A DNA stretch of 64,000 nt, from assembly GCA_002102555.1 (NCBI GenBank), contig MCFL01000001.1, forward strand, positions 868,001 to 932,000, given 5' to 3'. The position numbers and the translations under genes were made by a program. Of this stretch, positions 1 through 10,630 are shown piece by piece. Within the stretch, counting starts at the first letter, position 1, and every line of letters starts with the position of its first letter. The notes under the pieces were generated by a model. The model searched no databases and had not been told where the DNA came from. It saw nothing but the letters and a program-made list of their open reading frames with translations. Source of the DNA: Catenaria anguillulae PL171. Lineage: Eukaryota; Blastocladiomycota; Blastocladiomycetes; Blastocladiales; Catenariaceae.

Positions 1-1915
1 AGAACTGGTGTCGAGATGTGCGTGTGTGTGAAGAGAGAGAGAACAAAATGAACAGACCTGAAAGTCGTCAAAGACATTTTGCTTCTTGTGGAGCATGCCG
101 TCGTGGTGCCAATCCTCACCAAACTCGCCGCCGCCGCGCAAGTTGGCCACGGCGTACACGGCGTCGTATGCTTGCATAAAGCACGCGGCCGAGGGTGAGA
201 AGCCTGGGGAAAGCGAAATGGAGAATCCACCCTGTTGAACATACACAGACAGCCCAGTGTGCGTGTGAGACGGGCCAACCCAAAATGTCGAATCGGATGA
301 CAATAGAAAACAGAAAACAACGTACGTATCCATACAACAATGCCGGATTGGACCCATCCATGGCAATCCCTCGCCGATGCATGATAAACATGGGCACCCT
401 TGTCCCGTCCCTCGACGGATAAAACACTTGCTTTGCCTCGTACTGGTCTGCATCAAACCCCTTGACCTTGCTCTGCTTGAAGATGCTCGACTGGCCCGTC
501 CTCACATCATACCGAACAATGGTACCCGGCGACAAAAACGACGAAAACGAATAAAACACCTCGGCATACTTTTTGTCGCCGCTGAGCGACCCAACACTTG
601 CCACGGTGGGCAACTCGATGGTGCGCATGCGCGCGCCCGTGGCTAGGTCGTGCAGGTACACCGTGTCCTTGACATTGTGCATGTACACGAGCATGAGCTT
701 GTTGCCATCGACTACCGACGCCAGCGTGAGCGTGGCTTGTGGGTCTTGGGCAATCACGTCCACAAACCCAAGCTCGGGGTGCGTCAAGTCGTACTTGATG
801 ATGCGTTGCTTGGGCGCGTTCCAGTTGGACCGGAAGTAGAAGAGCGGGCCTTCGTTGGTCAGGTACAGGAATGAACCCAGGTCAATGTCGTTGACAAGTT
901 TGTTCCATGCGAGCGACGAGAAGGAGAGGTCGCCGTTGGACGGGTGAGGCGCAATCCAAAGCAGGTTTTTGCGAGCGGTCGATGCAGAGACGCCGAGGAT
1001 CAGGTAATTGCCGCAGTCGGACGACTTGACTTGGCCGCGGTATTTTGGGTGCTCTGGATCGTGGTATACGCTGGGAAACAAACAAGGGCATAGAGTGAGT
1101 GGACGAGCTCAGTGGAGATAAACAGGGATCAAAAGGAGCAGATCGGACAGGATATCGTCGGCTTGCGAAGTGCCGAGCTTGTGGTAAAATGTTTGAGCAA
1201 ACAAGTTGACGTCGGTTTCGGTACCAGGTCCGATTTTTCAACGCGCGGATACCTGGACGACCATGAGCAAGCAAAAGCAGTCAGCATGACCAATCAACCA
1301 TGTCCAAACAGAAACAACAGCGTAACAAAGTATACATACCGAGAGTAAAAGAAGCCACGCTCGTCCTTTGTCCAATTGATGGAGGTGAATTTGGCAAACT
1401 CGACCACATCGCCAATACGGCCTTGTGTCGACCTGCATGACATGAATCGAGACCCAGTCGGAGCCAGACTTTGACAAGGCGTAAGCAAAGTAGGTTGCGT
1501 TTTCCGAGAATGAGTAGGTCGACAGGGCAATGGTGCCGTCGGCGCTCAAGGTATTTGGATCAAAGAAGAGTTCGGGCTCGGAATCCAGGGAGCGCTGGCG
1601 ATAGAGCATGGCCTGATTGACGAGGCCCGGGTTGGTCCAAAAGTAGTAGTATTCGCCCTCCTTTGATGGCGCCGAGAACCGCTCGTAGTCCCAGAAGGAC
1701 GTGAGCTTGTCCTCGAGCTGCTTCTTGTGAGGATACTGGGCCAGGTAGGCCTCGGCGAGGTTTGCCTGGTCGTCAACAAACCGCTTGGTGGCGTCCGAGT
1801 CCGGGTCCTCGAGCCACCGGTAAGGGTCGGCGACCGTGTGGCCGTGGAGCGACTCGGAAACGGCATTGTCGCGCGGAACATCCGGGTACTTGGGCCAAGT
1901 ATAGTAGTTGTGCAT
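1..1915 (-). CDS. Prolyl oligopeptidase (S9A), 3' part cut by the window edge
   Basis: Cytosolic serine peptidase that cleaves after proline in short peptides. Four exons are visible: 1915-1340, 1252-1149, 1070-326 and 231-58, separated by GT..AG introns of 87, 78 and 94 nt; a further intron begins at 57. The N-terminus has the family signature [16 protein letters not shown], then the beta-propeller (including GFFYSRYP and [15 protein letters not shown]), then the start of the alpha/beta-hydrolase domain ([19 protein letters not shown]). The catalytic Ser, Asp and His lie beyond the left edge. The reading frame breaks twice: around 1411-1428 (between MQVDT and IGDVVEF) and near 1226 (between EKSDL and GTETDVN). 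The start at 1915 gives the usual N-terminus, but an in-frame ATG at 2197 would add a hydrophobic leader. The family call is firm; whether the gene is intact is not. Confidence 0.9.
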
Positions 1916-3006
1916 TGCAGCGAATGGGTACAATGGGTTGGGGCAGGTGGGGACGCTGAACAAGAGAGAGCGTTGTAACGTTATCGTTGGAGATTGGTGG
2001 TGCTGGCGGAGGGCAGCGCAGGTGGTCGAGTGCGGGCGCTGAGCGTGCGCGGCGGCGGTGGCGGAGTGGTGTTGGTTGGTCGCAGTTGCAGTTGCAGTTG
2101 CGGTTGAAGTTGCACAGATCAACACGATCAACAACAAGAGGCAAGAGAACACGAGGCGTTCCAGAGGCACAGCCTTGGATTTATTCACTTTGCACATGAA
2201 GAAGAGGGCGGGCGGCTGAGTGAGAGCCAGCGACCCGAGGGAGAAGGAGTGGGGATTCCCAGCATTTATGGACAATCCGACGAATACGTATGTAATTATT
2301 GCCATCAGGGCACATGAATTGTGAAATGCGGTATCCCCAGCGGATATGCCGGGCCGGGCCATCTCTGGGATCATCTCGACCAGCTGCAGCGTCTTGCCGG
2401 ACAATGGCCCGACCATTGTTCAAGCTTCATCGTCCGTCCTGATGGGCGTGCGCTCCCAGTTTCCAGTGTCGACCACTGGCCACTGACGGGCATTGAGGCG
2501 TTTGCCAAAGGGGCAAGCGACGCGAGGAAAGGGACTTGACTCGGGGAATATAATAAAATGGATGGCCATTCCGAGTCCAATTCGAGTCGAACCCTCGTCC
2601 TGTGGCAGTGGCAGAGCAGACGTAACTGGTCCGCCGATCGGTCGCGACGGTCCGGCGATCGAATGCCGATCTCTCTCAGGTCACCAGATCCCAGATAAAG
2701 TCGGTCATGAATCAATTGCAATTGGAAAAAACATTACGAAATCAAACTGAAGCTGCAGTGTTGTGCTTGTCAGTGCTCGCGTCTCTTGACCCTGTGCATT
2801 TCGCTTTGTTCCGTCGGTTTTCTCATTTTGCTCTCCGGACCGTTTGGTCGCTCTTGTCGTGTCGGCCTGCTCTCCACTCCTAGTCGCACTCCGGCTGGCC
2901 CAACTGACTCGATCAAATCAATCAATCAATCAATCACGCCCCCTTTTGTCTCTCACGTCGCACGGCAACCCACTCGCCGCCCGCCACATACAACTTCAGC
3001 GCCAAC
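1916..3006. other. Divergent promoter region between the oligopeptidase and Trf4-like genes
   Basis: No independent gene is recognised. An open in-frame extension of the oligopeptidase runs back to an ATG at 2197. A short AATC tetranucleotide repeat lies at about 2916-2936, just upstream of the Trf4-like start, and the last 200 bases are pyrimidine-rich as expected for a 5' leader. No TATA box or operator could be assigned. Confidence 0.5.
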
Positions 3007-6000
3007 ATGTCCGCGTCGCTGCCCCCTACCACCGTGCCCGCGCCTGCCGCCATGGAGAGCACCGGCCCATCGCCGCATCACCACGGACGCGTCCGCTCCG
3101 ACCTCGCCCAAGCCCGCAAAGCCAAGTCAAAGTCCAAATCAAATTCCAAGGCAAAGGCAAAGGACACTGCCCAAGAGTCTGCTGATACGACGCCTTTGCG
3201 CCTGCACCCGCGCCCACATCGCCGACGACCAGCAGCAAGGGCAAAAGAACAAGTTGGCCACACTCAACAACAATGCCCAGTCTCAAGGGCAACTCGCCGA
3301 AGCTCATGCCTCGGCCGACATTCCCACTGCCAATCAAGACCATCCAGGTCCTTCGGCAAAGGCGTCCAAGCGCACCAAGCGCACGCGCAAGTCCTCCACC
3401 AGTGCCAGTGGACTTGGCCCCATCGCTGCTGCTCCCGCCGTCGATCTGGCCACACCGGCCGTGAGTATCGCGCATGTCGTGGACGTTGTGGATACAAGCG
3501 AGCAAGGACCGGCCGAAGGCGCGCCAAAGCGCAAGCGCGATGGGCCTAAAAAGAAGGGCACCAAGAAGAAGGAGGGCGAGGCCAAGGGCGTGGCCGTGGA
3601 CGATCGTGAAGGTGGTCAAGGTGACGGTTGTCTTGGCAGCGAGCAGCATCTCGCACCTAAGCGAAATCGCCAGCGGGCAAACTCAAAGCCCATCAAGCAA
3701 TCCACTGCCGCAGATGCGGACGTACCGACCGATCCCGTGTCCTCCTCGGCTGCCGACATTCTGGTTGCGTCCGCGAGCGCAAAGGCGCTCAAGAATGCCA
3801 AGGGGCTGCGGAGTAGCACAAGGCGAGTCACAAACAAGAGTCGGCGACCATTGCCATCGAGGATCACGATGACACGGCGCAGATCCTGTGTGGGCCAAGA
3901 CCACAAAGTCGGATGCCGAGGACGAGGCGCAGTGGCAGCAGCCCGCATCGAGCGAGTCGGCCCCGCCGACACGTTCAGTCGAGTCTCACGGGCGCAAGTC
4001 GAAATCAGCCCGCAAAGACGCCAATCGCAAATCTGGCGGGCTCGAAGCTGGTGTTCCCGTGGGTGCCCCGCAAGCGCAGCCCGAATGGACAACAAGCGCC
4101 AAATCCGATGCCGAAGACGAGTCCTTCTGGGCACATACAAACTCGGACGCTGCCGCGACTGGTGGGACATTGCCGACGCAACGTCGGTCGCAACGCAAAC
4201 CGCCGCGGCGCCGTCCAAGCAGTATCATGTACAGCAGCATCACCGGCGTGATCAAGGTCGGCAGCAACGACAGCCCGGTTCTGCTGCTGCCACCAACGCT
4301 GAGCAGCACAGGTACATCCGTCAAAGTCGCGCGACAATTGGCGCCGCCGGCCGTCGAATGCAGGTGACGGTGATCAGCGCCGAGACTCGCATCAACCTGT
4401 CCAGCGCCGCACAGAGTCGGGCCAGCAGGACGGCCAGGACATGGCCAAGAGGTCGGTGGCCGCCGGAGAAAGAACAGCGAAAATGCAAACAACCTGCGGA
4501 ACCAGCCGCAGCCACGCCAGCGTAACCAATCGGGTGGCCATACAAGAGCAACCTCGGGGTCCCGGCAACCCGCGGAACGTGCAGGGCAAGGCAACAGCGG
4601 GATGCGCGTGTGGATGACGTGGCTGACAAATGCAGAAGTTTCACTGTACGCCTCTACACATTTTTCCACTTTGGCCACGACACGTTTGACTCACCTTTGC
4701 GCACAACAGTACGACAACAAGCAGGATGGCAAATCCGCCACCACAAAGCTCGAGCACTCACCACCGCACTCACCCACCAAACCAAACCCATCCATCGACA
4801 TTCGCAAGGCTCTCGGCTCCGATTTCCAACAGCACGTCAAGCAAATCAAGGAATCGCTTTCCGCCCTCAACATCCAGTATGCCGATCCGTCGACGTGGGC
4901 CGAAATGTACCCGGAAGATGTACGCTTCCGCCCGTTCTACTTCCAGGACCAAGCCATTCCAATTCCGGCCGACTCGGCCGTCCTGTTCCCGCCGCCCTGG
5001 ACGCCCGCCAGCTGGGACCAGGCGTGTGAGCCGCCCGCGCATCCCGTGTCCATGTTTACACGCTTGTCGCTTGAGCTGTTTGCCTTCTCGGAACATGTCA
5101 AGATGTCACCCGTGGACGAGTTTCTGCGCACTTGTGCGTATGCACGATTGGAGGCCATGGTGTCGCGCTTGTTGCCCGATGGGTGCGAGATGTTTGTGTT
5201 TGGGTCGTCGGCATCGCCGCTGTCGAATCCCAATAGGTTTGATATCCTGCCGTTCATCTGTTCAACCCCGCTTTTTTCGTTTCTTGTGTCTGACACATGT
5301 TTTGCCTCCCTCTTGCTAGCGATCTCGATGTGGGCATCTTTCCACGCAACCCAAACAACTTGACCCTGGAATCCGGCCGCCAGCAGGCCCGCAAGATCCT
5401 CGACACTCTGTTCCGTTATATTCTGGTGATTGCCGCGCCTCGGTCGGTCGAGTCCGTGTTCCACGCCAAGGTGCCGCTCATCAAGTACACGGATCGTGCG
5501 ACGGGCGTCGAGGTGGACGTGAGCGTGCAGTGGGAAGGCGGCGAGTCGGTCGACATTGTGTACGCGCTGGCTGCAAAATACCCAGCGCTCGTGCCCATGG
5601 TGCGTACCGTCAAGAGCATGTTGTCGTTGCATGCGCTGAATTCGGGTCGCGACGGCGGCATTCACGGGTTTTGCGTGCTCAGTATGGTGGCGGGCTTTTT
5701 GGGCAGGTTGGAGGCCATGGGGTTGGGTGTCGGCGTCAAGGTCACAGAGAGGGAGGGCAAGGTGTATCCGCCGCCACACATGCATGGGTTGGCGTTTTTG
5801 GCGTTTTTGCATTTTGTTGGCTTTGTTTGGGATCCGGCAACCACGGGCATGGACAATACGAATGGCGGCGCCTTATTCTACAGGGTTCGCTCATCAGTTT
5901 TTTTTTTTTTGATTTGTTTTCTTGTTTTTACCACGTCCCGAGACTGACCCGTCCTGATTCACAGCACGCCAAATGCGACCGCGAGTACCAAAATCACATT

Positions 6001-6945
6001 TTGCTTGTGACCAGCGTTCGCCCGCAAGCCACGCCGGAAAACGTTGGCCGGTCAGTGCGTGCTGAAACATGGGTCGCCTTCCGGTCCATTTGCCAAAACG
6101 CCTTTATGCGCCTGTACCAGTGTGCGCGCACGCAAATCGCGCCGCCTGCGCCGGGTGCCCCGTACGGGCAGGCCGAGCAGCATGGATCGTCGAGCTTGCT
6201 CGGCTTGTTTCTGACAGTGCCTCCCATGTATCGCAAGGCAATGGAAGCAGCCGAGGCTGCCATTGACACGTTTTCGCAGTACAGCAAGTTTGAGGGTGTT
6301 GGCGATTTCAACACCTGGGTGGAGATGGTGTTGAGTAAAGAGCGGGCGTATTTCAGGCGCAAGTTTGAGGAGGTGAAAGAGCAGATGGATCGCAGAGGTG
6401 GCGGCGGCAGGGGTGGTGGGAATCAAGGACAAGGTGGCCGCGGTGGCGGGGCGAGGGTACACTTCTCGTCTGACATGGTTGTTGGAATTGGATGTGTTGA
6501 CTCACCGGTTGAAGGTTGCGCCCTCATGTAGAATCAGCCGCAAAACCGACCCAACAATGCCGGACAACAGCAGCCAAAGGAAAATCAAGGTCAAGTAAGG
6601 AACACACCGCAGCACGGCCCGCCTGCACGTGGCCAACCAACCCCGCGGTCCCGCAACTCGACGCGCGAAGACACGGACCAATCCCAGGCCACACTTGCTT
6701 CGGCGGCGGCCGTGAACGTCGACGCGGTTTCCCACGCCGATGGGGACGGGGCACAAGTGATTGGTGAGGAGGAAACGAAAAAGAAGCGGCACAAGAAGGC
6801 GAAAAAGTCCAAACGGGATCGCGAGCGCGGGCCAATTGGTGAGGGCGCAGCTACAAACGAGAGAGCTGAGGGTGAGGGCGAGGAAGGTGAAGTTATGGAT
6901 CGCGTTGAGCAGGCATTGGATCAGCTGGTGTTGGAGGATGTGTGA
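3007..6945 (+). CDS. Trf4/Trf5-like non-canonical poly(A) polymerase
   Basis: Nucleotidyltransferase of the DNA polymerase beta superfamily; yeast Trf4/5 adds short A-tails to nuclear RNAs for exosome decay in the TRAMP complex. The core reads FVFGSSASPLSNPN, then after an intron SDLDVGIF (first two catalytic Asp), VPLIKY and VEVDVSV (third Asp), followed by the poly(A) polymerase central domain (VRTVKSMLSLHALNSGRDGG). Introns with good phase are 5237-5319, 5885-5964 and 6457-6531; 4646-4709 is probable. The C-terminus is RGG-rich, then Gln/Asn-rich, then basic (KKKRHKKAKKSKR) and ends in an acidic helix. The N-terminal ~500 codons (3007-4645) are low-complexity, Lys/Ser/Gln-rich, and change frame several times (about 3180-3240, 3885, 4350-4450), so their protein sequence is unreliable. 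The start at 3007 opens the first low-complexity frame. Confidence 0.8.
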
Positions 6946-7999
6946 AGCATGAGTCGACACCGCACGTCTCAACCACGGCGGGCCACGGCGGGATTTGGGA
7001 TGATTGTCACAGTCATGTCGCGATGTAAATATGCTCGTCGATCGCCCAAACTCACTTGAACGGGTGTGTCATGCATTGAGCGCACATTGTGGTCGGTGTT
7101 TCATCAATGCCGCATGTCATATCGTATATCATACAACAATTGCAGTTTTTCTCAAATTGTGTTCGTCCATCGCAGATTCGTCATCGATTGTTGTCACTGC
7201 GATCGCCCAGGTCTCAAACCGACTGCCTTGCCTGTTAAGCTGTTACCAGGCCGTGATGGTTGGCCCATCGATGGTTGACGCAGCAGACAATGACGGGACA
7301 TGGAAGCAGCAGGAACACAACGACATCCAAAAATACCAAACTGCGCCAAAGGGTCGCAATTCTTTCGCGATTCTGCCGAGCTCTTCTCGAAATATTACCA
7401 GATTTTTCCGGCACTGTGAGCTAGCGATGGCATCCATCAGATGAGGTTGCTCTGTGAAAATGTCTGTGCCGGAAACAGACGGAATGTGAGAGGCGTTTTG
7501 GGGAGCATTTCGGGAAATCAAGGAACAGTCAAGGCGTCTTAGCAAAGCAGAAAATTGAACAACATGGACACGCTGACTGCCCGCTGGCTGATGCATGAAG
7601 CACACTGATGCACGTCAGTCTTTACAAAGCACAGTAGTGAGTGAATGGCCAGACGGCCAGTGAGTAAACATCCCAACAAAAACAGACGCACCCATAGAGA
7701 CCGTTCTCGATCCGTGCGAGTACGATGGGGTGTGGGTGTGCGGGTGCCGGGCTTCGTGGGGGTTGGTTGGTCTGCCAGTGGAGTGGCAGTCAGCGCTTGG
7801 CTTGATGGCCATCGATCCACGCTGCTCTGCTCACTCGTTGCGCGGATACAAAAGGGAGAGGCATCCCCCTGCCATTCGCCATTTCGCTGTTGCTCTCTCT
7901 TACTCGCAATCCCGTGCACACACCTGACGGATGCCTCCTCACATGAAGACAACCCAGTGACCAGTCGATTGCACAAGATATCAACACATTCCACCCATC
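6946..7999. other. Intergenic region upstream of arginase
   Basis: About 1 kb between the Trf4-like stop and the arginase start. I see no conserved coding region or RNA gene. A TACAAAAGGG stretch near 7848 and the pyrimidine-rich sequence after it could be the arginase core promoter and leader, but that is a guess. Confidence 0.4.
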
Positions 8000-9155
8000 A
8001 TGTCCAACGGCCACCAATCTCCAGCGTCCCCCAGTGCAAACGGCTCCTCTGCCGCCAACGGAACTGCCCCACACCTTGCTCCCGCCTCCACCAGCGTTGC
8101 CGCTGCCGCCATGAACGGATCCTACGTTACGCACGCCTTCATCCAAGTCCCCAAGACGGTTGCTGTACTCGGCGTTGCCTTCTCTGGTGGTCAGGTGCGT
8201 TGCGCTCTTGATTCTTCAGCCTCACCAGCTCGAATGCTTACCCTCATTCATCGATGTCGGTGTATTGATGAAATCAGGCCCGCGGCGGTGTCGAAAACGG
8301 CCCGCAAACCTTGGCCGAATTTGGTCTGCACCAACAGCTGCGCGACCTCGACTGGAACGTGACTGTTGACAACCGTTGCCAAGACCTGACCCAACTGCAG
8401 CCCAAGTCGGACGCCCCATCGGTAAGCTCAAGAACCCACGCTACGTCTCTGCTGTGTGCGAGCACGTTGCCAACCTCGTCGAGCAGCATGCTCGCGCGGG
8501 CGAGCTCGTCTTGACTGTGGGCGGCGACCACTCTATTGGCATGGCCACCATTTCAGGCACCTCGCGCGTGTACGGCGACAACATGTGCGTGGTTTGGGTC
8601 GATGCGCATGCCGATATCAACACGCCCCTCACGACCGATTCAGGCAACTTGCACGGATGCCCCGTGTCGTTCCTTATGGGCTTGCCCGGTACCGACTTGC
8701 CAGAGTTCAAGTGGTGCAAGCCTTGCCTTTCGCCCGATCGCATCGTCTACATTGGCCTGCGTGATGTGGATGCGGGCGAAAAGCGCATTTTGCGCGAGTA
8801 CGGCATCAAGGCCTTTTCCATGACCGAAGTGGATCGGTACGGCATTGGCAAGGTAGTTGAAATGGCCTTGGATCATGTCAACCCGAACCGCGATCGCCCG
8901 ATCCACTTGTCGTACGATGTCGATGCCCTCGACCCATCTGTGGCACCCGCCACTGGTACCCCTGTGCGCGGTGGATTGACGTTCCGTGAGGGCCACTACA
9001 TTTGCGAGGCACTGCACGAGACGGGGCTGCTGGCAGCCATGGATATTGTCGAGGTGAACCCGGCCTTGGCCAATGGCGACGTGACCCAGTTGACGCAAAC
9101 GGTCGCTGTTGGGTGCTCGCTTGTACGGTCGGCCTTGGGCGAGACCTTGTTGTAA
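8000..9155 (+). CDS. Arginase
   Basis: Manganese enzyme that hydrolyses arginine to ornithine and urea, the first step of arginine catabolism. Exon 1 is 8000-8194, the intron 8195-8277, and exon 2 runs from 8278 to the stop at 9155. Mn-ligand motifs are all present: GGDHSIG, DAHADIN and SYDVDALDP; GTPVRGGL and the C-terminal EVNP segment also fit. The first ~50 residues are a Ser/Ala/Asn-rich extension not found in the yeast enzyme. The frame breaks once at CCCC (8414-8417): SDAP is followed one base out of frame by IGKLKNPRYV, exactly where arginases continue, so one C is probably missing from the sequence. No signal peptide or mitochondrial presequence is evident, so a cytosolic location is likely. 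Confidence 0.94.
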
Positions 9156-9676
9156 GCTGAAGTTGTGATTGCTCTTGTTTTTACTTCTTTGTTAGTGTTC
9201 TGTGACTATGCCCTTGTCAATTCTTGCTCATCGTTTCCATTTCCTTGCCGTCATGAGTTCCCACCCCACCCACCCTCTTCTTTTGCCACTCTGGGTTGAT
9301 TGTCTTTTGTCAAGTAGTGTTTTCCTCTTTTTTTTTCGCCCCCCTTCTTGCTGCTGCTGCTGCCCTCATTGTTGTGTGACCCCCTCATTCTCGTACATAA
9401 TTTCATACAACTGATTGGACTCAGTTGCTGTGTATGTTACTTGTCTACATACCATTTCCTACATGCACAAGGTGTTGGCGTCCGAACTGATGCCATGGAC
9501 CGAATCGGGATGGGCCGCCGATCCCACTCACACCAGCGAAAAAAACAAAATTCAATCGGATCACATTGTCCTAAGAAAATCTCTCCCCAGTCGATATCCA
9601 TGTATCCAGCCAAGGCCTGATTCCTGCTGCCGCCACGCCATACCCCGAACCGCAACCCCAACCCTGCACTCAAGCC
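9156..9676. other. Intergenic region, arginase to ATP synthase subunit e
   Basis: T- and C-rich sequence, probably the arginase 3' UTR followed by the promoter and leader of the next gene. Nothing else recognised. Confidence 0.4.
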
Positions 9677-10017
9677 ATGTCTGCCGCCGCCGCCGCTCCC
9701 GCCGTCTCTGCGACCTCGTCGCAAGCCTTCCGCTCGTGGCTCCTGTGGGGCTCTGCGGGCGTTGGACTCGCCTACGGCCTTGTCCGCGACCTCAAGCTGT
9801 CGCGCGCCGCCGCCATCAAGCGTGAGCAGCAAGCCAAGCAAGCCGAGCTCGATCGGTTCCACAAGGCCCGCGAGGCGTATGCCGCCATGAAGGCGCCGAG
9901 GAGGCCAAGCGGAACCCCGTGGCCTTGTCGGGGGTCGTCACGGACCCGGACTCGCCCGCTTTTGATTTGGAGAAGGTCATCAACTACTGGGCTTCGAGTG
10001 AAGACAAGAAGCATTAA
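9677..10017 (+). CDS. Mitochondrial F1Fo ATP synthase subunit e
   Basis: Small inner-membrane subunit needed for ATP synthase dimers and cristae shape. One exon. After a short Ala-rich lead comes one membrane helix, WLLWGSAGVGLAYGLVRD, containing the GxxxG motif (GLAYG) expected for subunit e/g contact, then a charged coiled coil (KREQQAKQAELDRFHKAREA) and a C-terminus with DPDSPAFDLEKVINYW, matching the family's terminal DFERVI-like block. The frame breaks once at about 9893-9896: YAAMKA is followed one base out of frame by EEAKRNPVAL. The stop given is that of the restored reading (TAA at 10015-10017); without it the frame runs to a longer meaningless tail. Predicted length is about 113 residues, near the family norm of 90-100. 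Confidence 0.78.
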
Positions 10018-10630
10018 GTTCTCGATTTCCGGTTGCTTGATGGGGATGATGTGACCATTGTGAGCGGATGAGGGTAGGCTGGAATTGAGATTGAGCACGT
10101 TGCAGTCGGGATTTAGATGTATTACGTTATTCTCCGGTGCGATCCTTTCTTGCTTGCTTGCCATTGTTCTGGAACCAAGACACTAACACAGCCCGTCCAA
10201 AATCAGCTTCACTTGTCGTCGCTCTGTTCTGCACGCTCTCCACCCATTGTCACGCTCCTCACCTGGGATCGGAGTCAAGCTTGTGCTGTTTTTTGTAGTT
10301 TTTTCTTGCCTTTTTGTCATTTTTCCACCCAACCTCCTACTGTGTCGATAAATTGTACCGTCACCTCCCTGCCGGCCAGCAAGCGGGTTTTCTTCCCTTT
10401 GTGAACCAGAAAAATACGGAAACTCTTTGAAGTCACAACAAACGGAGAACAATGACAGAATGATGGGAATGAGATCCAAGTGGTAGAGGCTATGTAGGAA
10501 ACAAAAACAAACAAACACAATGTACAAACAAAGAATGAATGGAAAGGGATCAAATCCGTGAGAGTGGGGAATGAGAAAGCCGGGAATATCTACAACAAGC
10601 TGTACTGGCACTCTACAGCGAACTGCAACT
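10018..10630. other. Convergent intergenic region
   Basis: 3' ends of ATP synthase subunit e (+) and the Ync13-like gene (-) face each other here. No gene or RNA is recognised. Confidence 0.4.

Noticed and set aside
15-43. GT/GA dinucleotide run at the left edge as a repeat element
   Set aside because: A short simple repeat inside an intron of the oligopeptidase; nothing further supports a mobile element.
1411-1444. A 34-nt GT..AG segment that would absorb the first oligopeptidase frame break as an intron
   Set aside because: It is far shorter than other introns here and would remove residues (IGDVVE) that align with the family.
2560-2640. A GTTCGACTC string on the minus strand resembling a tRNA T-loop
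   Set aside because: No matching T-stem, acceptor stem or anticodon arm could be built around it.
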